Shown here one piece after another: positions 6,734-12,658 of a stretch of 12,658 bases of DNA (positions are counted from its first letter, which is position 1; the number at the start of each line of letters is the position of its first letter). This DNA is from Gemmatimonadota bacterium (lineage in GTDB: Bacteria; Gemmatimonadota; Gemmatimonadetes; Gemmatimonadales; GWC2-71-9): assembly GCA_003220955.1 (NCBI GenBank), contig QHTW01000047.1, forward strand, positions 7,892 to 20,549, given 5' to 3'. The notes beneath the pieces are model-generated. The model searched no databases. It saw only the letters and a program-made list of their open reading frames with translations, and was not told where the DNA came from. The position numbers and the translations under genes were made by a program.

Positions 6734-7776
6734 GGAAGCGGTTGCACCTGCTCGAGTAGCCGGTTCAGCGAGTCTACGGAAATGGGACCGGTAATTTCCA
6801 CGCGCAGTCGTCCAATGAAGCGCGCGAGCAGATGATCAGCACGCTCGCGGTAGGCTCTCGCCCCAAACCCGGAACTCAACGAATCTCGGAGTTCCGATCC
6901 CGCCGGGCGCTGGATTATCTGAATGACGGAGGAGGAATCGAGCGCCTGCTCGACCACGACCGCGCCGTTCCCTAGGCCGCGGCGGATCGCGCGGATAGGC
7001 AACCCTGGAAGTCCCACCGGCTGCTGGCCAAGCAGCGACCGCGCGACGTCGCGACTGATACCCCCCCACCCCGTGGTAGCTCCGCGCTCGGATTTTGCAG
7101 CCGCGGGAACAGCAGCGCCCGTGACAACAACGGTCTCTAGGTGCGCGGTTTTCAATCGCTCGCGCAGCAGCGAGTCGTTCAACTGGACCAGTCCGACGGA
7201 GTCGCTCACCCGACGAGCAGCGGGAGTAGGGGAGGACGCCGAGTTTCTCGCTTCGGCGGACGCCACGACGTCCGACGCTGGTGCCCGCGATTCGCGGACG
7301 CGGTCGATCTCATCGGCGGGGGCGGGAGTCGTGCGACGTGTCCCGCGTGCCTGCACGGGAGCGGCCGCCTTTTGCTCCTGCCGCGGCGCGCCGGTCGTGC
7401 GATTCGTGGCGACGACGGTCGGCTCGGCGGTCGGCCCTTGCTGGTCCGAGGCGACGACACTTTGATTGGGGCTTCGCAACAGGTAACCGATCCCGAGGGC
7501 AAGCGCGATGGACGCGGCCCAGGCGAACGGCATGCGGACGTGCCAGCGGTGGCGTGCGGGTGTGCGGCGAATCTGCTCAAACGGTGGCGCGGGACGCTCC
7601 CGCGGCCGCGCCCGGCCTAGCACCGCACTCGCCCGATCGCGCAAGGCGCGCTCGTCGGTGAGTGCCGCGCGACACGTCGCGCATTGCGCGACATGCGCTT
7701 CGAGCGCCGCCCGATCACCGGAGGGCAGCTCGCCATCGAGGTACGCGTGCAGCGTTCCCTCATCCACGTGCGACAT
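6730..7776 (-). CDS. Zinc-finger transmembrane anti-sigma factor with long periplasmic domain
   Basis: This predicted inner-membrane anti-sigma factor of 348 residues should hold the neighbouring ECF sigma factor inactive. Its N-terminal cytoplasmic domain has the zinc-type anti-sigma motif H28-x3-C32-x2-C35 (HVAQCATC). A single transmembrane helix spans about residues 83-100 (from PFAWAASIALALG). The remaining 245 or so residues are periplasmic, much longer than in a minimal anti-sigma factor: a Ser/Thr/Ala/Pro-rich linker, the motif LETVVVTGA at 213-221, and a C-terminal folded-looking part (WGGISRDVARSLLG, GLPIRAI, VVVEQALDSSSVIQIIQ). The chosen ATG at 7776 has AAGGAGG five bases upstream. 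A start nine codons earlier would put that site inside the gene. It overlaps the end of the sigma gene by 17 nt, a classic coupled pair. The stop overlaps that of xdhC. Confidence 0.85.
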   Translation of the reverse strand: MSHVDEGTLHAYLDGELPSGDRAALEAHVAQCATCRAALTDERALRDRASAVLGRARPRERPAPPFEQIRRTPARHRWHVRMPFAWAASIALALGIGYLLRSPNQSVVASDQQGPTAEPTVVATNRTTGAPRQEQKAAAPVQARGTRRTTPAPADEIDRVRESRAPASDVVASAEARNSASSPTPAARRVSDSVGLVQLNDSLLRERLKTAHLETVVVTGAAVPAAAKSERGATTGWGGISRDVARSLLGQQPVGLPGLPIRAIRRGLGNGAVVVEQALDSSSVIQIIQRPAGSELRDSLSSGFGARAYRERADHLLARFIGRLRVEITGPISVDSLNRLLEQVQPLP

Positions 7777-8266
7777 CCTGTCCTCCTTCCTGTCCGGCAT
7801 CATAGGCCTCGACTAATCTCCGGCGCGCCCGCGCCAGCGTGGTTCCAATCGCGCCGCGAGCCAGTCCCGTCTGCGCCGCGATTTCGTCATACGACATTCC
7901 GGCGTCCCACAAGAGCAGCGCCTCACGATCGCGCGGAGTGAGCTGTTCGAGCGCTGCGCGAACGCGCGTGCGCTGGGTGTCGGCGTCGATCTCGTCTTCC
8001 GGTGCGCTGTGCACGGTCTCCGGCTCACTCTTGAGCAGCGTGAGATGCCGTTTCTCTCGCGCGGCCCGGCGGGCCTCGTCACGCGCCATGTTTGCCGCCA
8101 CCACAAAGAGCCATCCGCGTGTGTTCTCCGGTCGATGAACCAGTGCCCGCGTAAACGCCTCCTGGGCGAGATCCTCCGCGCGCTCGGCGTCCCATACCTT
8201 GCGGTACAGGAAGCGCACGAGCGCGGGATAGGTGTTGCGATATACTTCGGCGAGGTCTTCGGGCAC
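7760..8266 (-). CDS. ECF-type RNA polymerase sigma factor
   Basis: This 168-residue sigma-70 family factor of the extracytoplasmic-function class directs RNA polymerase to a stress or envelope regulon. Region 2 covers about residues 8-75, with the core-binding pattern AERAEDLAQEAFTRAL and the -10-recognition part ending NTRGWLFVVAANMARDEARR. Region 4 covers about residues 105-160: LTPRDREALLLWDAGMSYDEI is followed by the helix-turn-helix IAAQTGLARGAIGTTLARARR. No extra C-terminal domain is present. The start is GTG at 8266, 8 bases after the stop of the VIT/vWA gene, with GAGAGG as the likely ribosome binding site. The anti-sigma gene overlaps its 3' end. No promoter copy that it might recognise could be identified with confidence in the window. 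Confidence 0.92.
   Translation of the reverse strand: MPEDLAEVYRNTYPALVRFLYRKVWDAERAEDLAQEAFTRALVHRPENTRGWLFVVAANMARDEARRAAREKRHLTLLKSEPETVHSAPEDEIDADTQRTRVRAALEQLTPRDREALLLWDAGMSYDEIAAQTGLARGAIGTTLARARRRLVEAYDAGQEGGQDVARG
7782..7788 (-). promoter_or_regulatory. Shine-Dalgarno site of the anti-sigma gene
   Basis: Read on the minus strand, AAGGAGG lies five bases before the ATG at 7776, inside the last codons of the sigma factor gene. It decides the start of the anti-sigma gene and supports coupled, near-equal synthesis of the two partners. Confidence 0.8.
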
Positions 8267-8274
8267 CTGGCCTC

Positions 8275-10467
8275 TCAGCCCCGGAATTCACGCACCAGCC
8301 GCTCCAATTCACCCGGATTGAACGCTGTCTTGCCACCCGCTCCAATCTTGATGCTGGCGTGCCGCCCGGCCACCAACACGGCCGGTTCGAGCGCGGCGGC
8401 CTCCCGCAAGTCGGGGAGGGCCTTGAGCAATGCGAAGTATGCGTCGCTGTAGGGAGCGATGCTCACGACCCGCAGCGAGTCGCCGTGACCGAGGTCGGTC
8501 CACGTGCCGGCGCGCATGATGAACAGCCGTCCGCCGATGCGCTGCGTCGGGTTGATACCCGAGCGCGCGCGGCGCATTTCATCCAGCTCCGTCATATTCA
8601 TCGTCCCGGTCACGGTGACACTTTCCAGGTACACTGCGTCAGCCATCGACTTCTCCCGCGCGGCCCGTCCGACCGACGCCGCACCGGCTTGATCGGCCGG
8701 CGCTGCCGCAGGGGCCTGCATGACGCGATCCTCGGCGCGCTGGCGCAGCGCGATCGTGGGTTCCTGGACGAGATACGACGTGTACTCGGTCAAGATGCCG
8801 TATCGCAGCGCGAGCTGCTTCAGCGCATTCATGACCTCCGGCGTCTGTCCATGCAGGCGGATTTCACGGGAGAGCGCGCCGACCTTGCGCGCAGCCCAAA
8901 GCTGTTCGATGTAGCGAGCGTCGGCGTTCTCACGATCGCCGAAGATCGTGCGGAACTCCTCTTGGCGGCCGTTCCGCCGCCCGCTTACCGTCAGCGACTG
9001 CTCACCGCTCCCTGCTCCCCGATACCTGCCGAGCACTACCATCTCATCGCCGGCGAACAGGTCGGGCAGGTTGCCAGGCTGAAGATCGTAGAGCTCGACG
9101 CCAGAGCCTGCCGTGATGGTGACGTCGGTCAGCACGGGGCTCGCGACCTTCGCCGCCAGCGCCCCTACGGCCCGCTCGATGTTCTCACCGGGGCGGATGT
9201 ACTCGGTGGTGCCGCGGGCGCGTTCCGTGAGCCGGTCGAGCAGGAACGTGTTCACGTCGTCGCCGATCCCGAATGAAAACACGCGGAACCTCCCGCGCCC
9301 CTGCTCGGCGCGGTCCGCGATACGCTCGGGGTCGGTTTCGCCGGTAGTCGGCTGTCCGTCGGTCAGGAAGACGACGACACCGAGCGACTGCTCCGCCGGC
9401 GATTCGGCGAACGCCTCCGCCAGCGCGCCGGCGATGTTGGTCCCACCTTCCGCGTCCAGACTCCGAATCCAGCTTTCCGCATCGCGGCGCGCGTCGCTGG
9501 TCATGTTGGTCCAGCCTTGCGCGTAACGGCGGACGCCGCCTGAGAACGCAACCAGCCGGAATCGGTCGCCTTCACGCATCGATGCGAGCAGCTGAATGAG
9601 CGCGGATTTGGCCTGCTGGATCTTTTCACCCGACATCGAGCCCGACACGTCGATGACCGCGACGAGATCGCGACGCAGCGCGGCGGCGTCTGCCGCTGCC
9701 CCCGGCGCGAGCAGGAGCATGAAGTATCCGTCTTCACCGACGGGATGGTGCGGCAGCAGCGACAAGCCGACCAGGCCGCGTGCGAGCGGCAGCAGCAGCT
9801 CGAAGTCTCCCCCGGCGGCTCCATCCGCGAGCGTCACCTCGAGACGATTGTCGCGGCGTGTGACCTGAACCTGGTGGGTCGGCGAATAGGGATCGCCGAA
9901 ACGCGCGGCACTGTCGACCTCCATGCGAAAGCTGCGCGGCGCACTTCCACGATTGCGATCGCCGAGGTAGCGGAACCGCCACGCGTCCCCCGCGCGGTCG
10001 AGAAGCTGCGTGTACTTCAGCGTGATCTTGCGCGTCTCGCCAGGGGCGATAGGGAACACCCGCGCGCGAATGAGCCCCTGACCAGCGAGCTCGATCAGCG
10101 CGGGGTCCCGCTTCTGGCGCACGATGGCTTCGTAGATCGAGCGGGCCTGCGCGGCGTCCATTGCCTCGCCGCGCAATTCTTGATCCCCTTGCCAGAGCGA
10201 GTAGCTCGAGAAGACGGCCTCACCCGGGAGTGGGAAGTGGTACATCCCCTCTTCCAATGCGGGACCGTTGTTCCGGAACCACTCTTCCACGGTGACGCGG
10301 GCTACGCGCCCGCTGATGCTGACCTGGACGGCGCCGCGGAGACGCTCGACTCGCCCACTGAGATCCTGCGGCACAGGCCGAACCGGATCGATCCAGCCTT
10401 GGGCGAAGAGCGAAGTCGAGAGGGTGCCCAGAAGGGCGACGGCTCCCAGCACGCGCGAGCACTGCAT
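8275..10467 (-). CDS. Secreted VIT domain and von Willebrand factor A domain protein
   Basis: This predicted exported protein has 730 residues. The signal peptide MQCSRVLGAVALLGTLSTSL ends at a likely cleavage site after F-A (22/23). A VIT domain (about 36-165) carries VTVEEWFRNNGPALEEG, MYHFPLPGEAVFS and PGETRKITLKY. A vWA domain (about 265-440) has a complete metal-binding MIDAS site: D273-x-S275-x-S277, T343 (GGTN) and D370 (LTDG). The segment LALRYGILTEYTSYLVQEP (552-570) is usual in bacterial VIT/vWA proteins. A disordered Ala/Pro linker leads to LESVTVTGT at 614-622 and a C-terminal domain of about 85 residues (RLFIMRAGTWTDL, APYSDAYFALLKALPDL). The family's function is poorly known; the vWA site implies metal-dependent protein binding. 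The start at 10467 is chosen for the signal peptide and a GGAG eight bases upstream. The sigma gene follows after 8 bases. Confidence 0.85.
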   Translation of the reverse strand: MQCSRVLGAVALLGTLSTSLFAQGWIDPVRPVPQDLSGRVERLRGAVQVSISGRVARVTVEEWFRNNGPALEEGMYHFPLPGEAVFSSYSLWQGDQELRGEAMDAAQARSIYEAIVRQKRDPALIELAGQGLIRARVFPIAPGETRKITLKYTQLLDRAGDAWRFRYLGDRNRGSAPRSFRMEVDSAARFGDPYSPTHQVQVTRRDNRLEVTLADGAAGGDFELLLPLARGLVGLSLLPHHPVGEDGYFMLLLAPGAAADAAALRRDLVAVIDVSGSMSGEKIQQAKSALIQLLASMREGDRFRLVAFSGGVRRYAQGWTNMTSDARRDAESWIRSLDAEGGTNIAGALAEAFAESPAEQSLGVVVFLTDGQPTTGETDPERIADRAEQGRGRFRVFSFGIGDDVNTFLLDRLTERARGTTEYIRPGENIERAVGALAAKVASPVLTDVTITAGSGVELYDLQPGNLPDLFAGDEMVVLGRYRGAGSGEQSLTVSGRRNGRQEEFRTIFGDRENADARYIEQLWAARKVGALSREIRLHGQTPEVMNALKQLALRYGILTEYTSYLVQEPTIALRQRAEDRVMQAPAAAPADQAGAASVGRAAREKSMADAVYLESVTVTGTMNMTELDEMRRARSGINPTQRIGGRLFIMRAGTWTDLGHGDSLRVVSIAPYSDAYFALLKALPDLREAAALEPAVLVAGRHASIKIGAGGKTAFNPGELERLVREFRG

Positions 10468-10531
10468 GATGAACTCCGGTAAGGGACGCATGAGAGACGG
10501 GCATCCCGCCGAAGCTTGCACACGCTGGTCC

Positions 10532-10543
10532 TAGGCTAGCCTA
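10532..10543. other. 12-bp perfect palindrome at the end of the rhodanese/MBL gene
   Basis: TAGGCTAGCCTA reads the same on both strands and includes the stop codon of the rhodanese/MBL gene. It lies about 65 bases upstream of the VIT/vWA start, in the only gap that could carry that cluster's promoter. It could be a regulator binding site, but it may be chance. No T run follows, so a terminator is unlikely. I could not assign promoter boxes in 10468-10531. Confidence 0.3.
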
Positions 10544-11687
10544 TGGCGCACTGATTCGCTCCGGATTCCAGTATTTCCGCATCCGAATCCGAAGGGTCCA
10601 CTAACCCCAGGTTGGCTTCCTTTATGGTGCGGTATGCTTCCGGAAAGGGCGTCGCGCGGTCCGCGATCCATTTGAGAAAGACCCGTTCGTCCTGTATCAC
10701 GGCAGCGGCATTTGTGGCGGCGATCACATCGAAGCGCGCGGCGACGGCACGGTCGGCCCGTCGCTCGCCCTCGCTAGCGTAGTGAGCGGGGAGGACGAGA
10801 TAATCCCCAGGCCACGTTTCCCGCGCACGCTCCAGGCTGTGCCAGAGCAGTTTAGCCCAGGATTCGGACTGCCCCGCGAGATCGGGCCGGCCGATCGACT
10901 GGACGAACAGGAAATCGCCTGTGAGCGCGAGGCCGTCGTCCGCGAGCAGCGCGATGCTGCCGAGTGTGTGACCCGGCACGTGCGCGGCGCGCAGCGTGGC
11001 CCGTCCGAAGGCGATCGTGTCCCCGTCCCGCAGCGGGTCATAGGTCAGCCGGCCCGGCGTTTGATCGTAGGGTGAGACCGCATCGTCAGGGTGCAGGAAG
11101 TACGGGACCCGCCAACGCGCCGCTGCGGCGCGCGCGCCGCTCAGATAGTCCGCGTGAATGTGCGTATCGACCACCGCCGCCGGTGTCGCGCCGAGCTCGG
11201 TCAGCACGGCGTGGTACCGCTCGACATGACGGCCGGGATCAATGATGACCGCATCACCGTCGCTCACCAGGATGTAACTGAGCGCACCCTTGCCGACCCG
11301 ATCGAGCTGGACGACGTGAGAGAAGGAGGGGGTGGGGGACAGTCTGCGGGCCACGTAGACGGTCTCCCAGGCGGCCATTCCGCCGATGACGGAGTACGCC
11401 TCGTAGCCGCGCTCGCGCAGAAACGCCGTCGCCTTCTTACTGGAGTTACCGTGACCGCAGATGACCGCGATCGGTCGCGCCGCATCGAGCCGAAGCGCAG
11501 CGACGTCCGGCATCGCAAACAGCTTCGAGTTCGGCTGCGCGTGAAAATCGAGCTCGGGCCCCAACGCGATATGCCCGCCCTCGACCTTGTCGGGGGCGCG
11601 AACGTCGAGCACCTGGAGCGGCTCCCCGCGATCGAGCCGCTCGGCGAGCTCCTGCGGCGGCAGCTGCGGCAGCGGCGAATCCGGCAT
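10536..11687 (-). CDS. Rhodanese and metallo-beta-lactamase fusion, persulfide dioxygenase-like
   Basis: This 383-residue predicted cytoplasmic sulfur-metabolism enzyme has an N-terminal rhodanese domain (about 1-115) with DVRAP and the active-site loop C77-GHGNSS, expected to carry a persulfide. The metallo-beta-lactamase domain (about 122-345) resembles ETHE1-type persulfide dioxygenases, which oxidise glutathione persulfide to sulfite with one iron. The expected iron ligands are present: H176 (THIHADY), H240 (PGHT) and D258 (LTGD), with the family mark IGRPDL at 265-270. At the unused second metal site the usual histidine is Tyr181, which agrees with a mononuclear enzyme; H302 is kept. Best-known fusions place the rhodanese after the dioxygenase; here it is first. 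The start at 11687 is chosen because the earlier in-frame TTG (11723) falls in a terminator. No strong ribosome binding site is visible. A related hydrolase activity cannot be excluded. Confidence 0.82.
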   Translation of the reverse strand: MPDSPLPQLPPQELAERLDRGEPLQVLDVRAPDKVEGGHIALGPELDFHAQPNSKLFAMPDVAALRLDAARPIAVICGHGNSSKKATAFLRERGYEAYSVIGGMAAWETVYVARRLSPTPSFSHVVQLDRVGKGALSYILVSDGDAVIIDPGRHVERYHAVLTELGATPAAVVDTHIHADYLSGARAAAARWRVPYFLHPDDAVSPYDQTPGRLTYDPLRDGDTIAFGRATLRAAHVPGHTLGSIALLADDGLALTGDFLFVQSIGRPDLAGQSESWAKLLWHSLERARETWPGDYLVLPAHYASEGERRADRAVAARFDVIAATNAAAVIQDERVFLKWIADRATPFPEAYRTIKEANLGLVDPSDSDAEILESGANQCAIG

Positions 11688-11713
11688 GAGCGTTAGTGTC
11701 GTCCGCCCGGGGT

Positions 11714-11752
11714 AAAAACGCAACGGCCCCGCGCGGACAGGCGCGGGGCCGT
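11714..11752 (-). terminator. Intrinsic terminator of the outer-membrane protein gene
   Basis: A 12-bp perfect stem (11723-11734 with 11741-11752, core CGGCCCCGCGC) has a six-base loop. On the minus strand it is followed by TTGCG and then five T (11718-11714), a classical Rho-independent terminator. It lies 19 bases after the stop of the beta-barrel gene and separates it from the rhodanese/MBL gene, whose ATG is only 26 bases beyond the T run. Confidence 0.85.
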
Positions 11753-11771
11753 CATGGGAACAGGATCTCGC

Positions 11772-12641
11772 CTATCGCAACGGCATCATGGCGCCGAATT
11801 GGAGCGCGAGCGTGTTCGTCGCTGGGAGTCCGAGCTTGGTGTTGTGCGCCATCATTGTGTACGCGATCTCGAACCGGCCGCCGAGCCCGCTCAGCAGCGG
11901 GAAGTGGTAACCCCAGGCGACGTTGACTCCCTTTGCCGTTTCGGCGCTCGTCCCGCTTGTCTTCAGATACACGAGATTGCCACCCGCGCCCGCATACCAA
12001 CCACCGGACACCGCGTAGTTCACGCGGGCAGAGACATTCCCGCCGAAAATCGTCGTCCCAGATGTCTGCAGCCGCGTAATGTCTAGTCCAGGCTCGATCG
12101 CAATTTTTCGGGCGATCGGAAGGATCGCGAACAGGACGGGGGGCCCGGCGGGCGTTCCGAGAACGCTGATCGCACCGCCGCGGCCGGGAATGGAGACTGC
12201 GGTCAGGTCCGAGCCGCCTCCGACGGCGTGGGAACGGGTGTAGCCCCCCTGGACGCCGAACATGGATTGCCAGACTCGGTTCGACGCGGGCGCCGGTCCA
12301 GTCGTGCGACTCCGCATCCCGACCTGCTTCGAGACGCCGAACTCCAGCGAGTACACATTCGCCGGCGACAGCAGTTTCGCCTTTCCGAAGAAGAGCACGT
12401 TCGCCTCGACCCGGGCGCGCAGGCCGCGAGTGAACCCGAATCGGTAGCCGAGCGCGGCGGAGACACCGAGCTGTGTCTCGTGCTGGCCATTCGTTTCCAA
12501 CCAGTTGAGTGCGCCTCCGGCGGCTGCGTACACCTTTGGCGTGAGTGCGTAATCTCCGCGCACGCCGAGCTGGAAGAGCGATGCATCGCCAAGGAGGCTC
12601 ACCGCGTTGCCTTGCAACGCGCTTAATGAGGTTTCAAATGC
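11772..12641 (-). repeat. Internal duplication within the beta-barrel protein
   Basis: Two segments of about 105 residues align along their length: copy 1 at about 12641-12330 and copy 2 at about 12101-11772. The best match is YAAAGGALNWLETNG against YAGAGGNLVYLKTSG, followed by ET..GV..A.GY.F in both and VYSLEFG against TLALQFG at the ends. A linker of about 75 residues separates them. The repeat is at protein level; no long DNA identity is seen. Amphipathic strands can look alike, but the run of matches goes beyond simple alternation. Confidence 0.55.
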
Positions 12642-12658
12642 GATCTGCTGCTTCCAGG
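11772..12658 (-). CDS. Outer-membrane beta-barrel protein, 5' end cut by window
   Basis: This is a predicted outer-membrane beta-barrel protein of unknown role. The frame stays open to the window edge (readable upstream as WKQQIAFETSLSAL), so the real start and signal peptide lie beyond 12658; an in-frame TTG at 12617 is not a credible start because strand-like sequence continues before it. The chain is rich in Gly and aromatic residues with alternating hydrophobic residues, as in amphipathic strands: VYAAAGGALNWLETNG, LGVSAALGYRFGF, WYAGAGGNLVYLKTSG, GVNVAWGYHF, GRFEIAYTMM, TLALQFGAM. It ends in Pro-Leu-Arg, not the usual terminal aromatic residue. The chain contains two similar halves (described separately). 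It is transcribed alone, with its own terminator at 11714-11752. It could be a porin-like or OmpA/Opa-like protein; nothing indicates a substrate. Confidence 0.7.
   Translation of the reverse strand, partial: WKQQIAFETSLSALQGNAVSLLGDASLFQLGVRGDYALTPKVYAAAGGALNWLETNGQHETQLGVSAALGYRFGFTRGLRARVEANVLFFGKAKLLSPANVYSLEFGVSKQVGMRSRTTGPAPASNRVWQSMFGVQGGYTRSHAVGGGSDLTAVSIPGRGGAISVLGTPAGPPVLFAILPIARKIAIEPGLDITRLQTSGTTIFGGNVSARVNYAVSGGWYAGAGGNLVYLKTSGTSAETAKGVNVAWGYHFPLLSGLGGRFEIAYTMMAHNTKLGLPATNTLALQFGAMMPLR

Noticed and set aside
8359..9276. Open frame of 305 codons on the plus strand opposite the VIT/vWA gene
   Set aside because: It has low-complexity Arg-rich content and lies fully inside a clear gene, so it is a shadow frame. 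The same holds for 9745-10482 and 11091-11696.
10498..10508. Small inverted repeat CGGG-CAT-CCCG before the VIT/vWA gene
   Set aside because: A four-base stem is expected by chance in this GC content and has no terminator or operator context.
11322..11340. G-rich stretch that might form a G-quadruplex
   Set aside because: It has only two long G runs plus one GG; a canonical four-run pattern is not present.
12615..12617. In-frame TTG as start of the beta-barrel gene
   Set aside because: The frame continues upstream to the window edge with strand-like sequence matching the internal repeat, so the true start is outside.

Overview
The window is GC-rich bacterial chromosome with tightly packed genes. 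It shows no mobile element, CRISPR array, tRNA or rRNA. The gene content fits an aerobic, Gram-negative, diderm bacterium: alternative complex III in place of cytochrome bc1, a lipoprotein cupredoxin, an outer-membrane beta-barrel protein, and an ECF sigma/anti-sigma pair with a long periplasmic tail. Gemmatimonadota is my best guess, but this rests on gene style only and is not proven. No gene-free stretch exceeds 100 bases. The gaps are 5248-5318, 5727-5776, 8267-8274, 10468-10535 and 11688-11771.

Left third (1-5247, plus strand): the distal part of an alternative complex III (act) operon. The order is actB (5' end outside the window), actC, actD, actE, actF, and every junction overlaps by 4 or 8 nt. 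Together these encode the iron-sulfur subunit, two NrfD-like quinol-site membrane subunits, a small two-helix membrane subunit and a monoheme cytochrome c lipoprotein. The complex oxidises quinol and passes electrons to a periplasmic carrier or oxidase. The pentaheme subunit ActA would be expected upstream, out of view.

Middle plus-strand part (5248-6733): an AT-rich gap with a clear ribosome binding site leads into a lipoprotein cupredoxin on a double nine-proline stalk, a plausible electron acceptor of the complex. An XdhC/CoxI-family molybdenum-cofactor chaperone follows. Its start codon sits in the loop of a strong inverted repeat.

Right half (6730-12658, minus strand; read from high to low coordinates): an outer-membrane beta-barrel protein (5' end outside the window) ends at an intrinsic terminator. 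Next comes a rhodanese plus metallo-beta-lactamase protein resembling a persulfide dioxygenase. After it comes a compact cluster: a secreted VIT/von Willebrand A protein, an ECF sigma factor 8 nt later, and a membrane anti-sigma factor overlapping the sigma gene by 17 nt. This cluster converges on xdhC, and the two stop codons overlap.

The most original observation is that the VIT/vWA protein and the periplasmic part of the anti-sigma factor share a short motif, L-E-[S/T]-V-x-V-T-G-[T/A], which resembles the strand preceding TonB-receptor plug domains. Together with the gene coupling, this suggests an envelope-signalling module in which the vWA protein and the sigma/anti-sigma pair work together.
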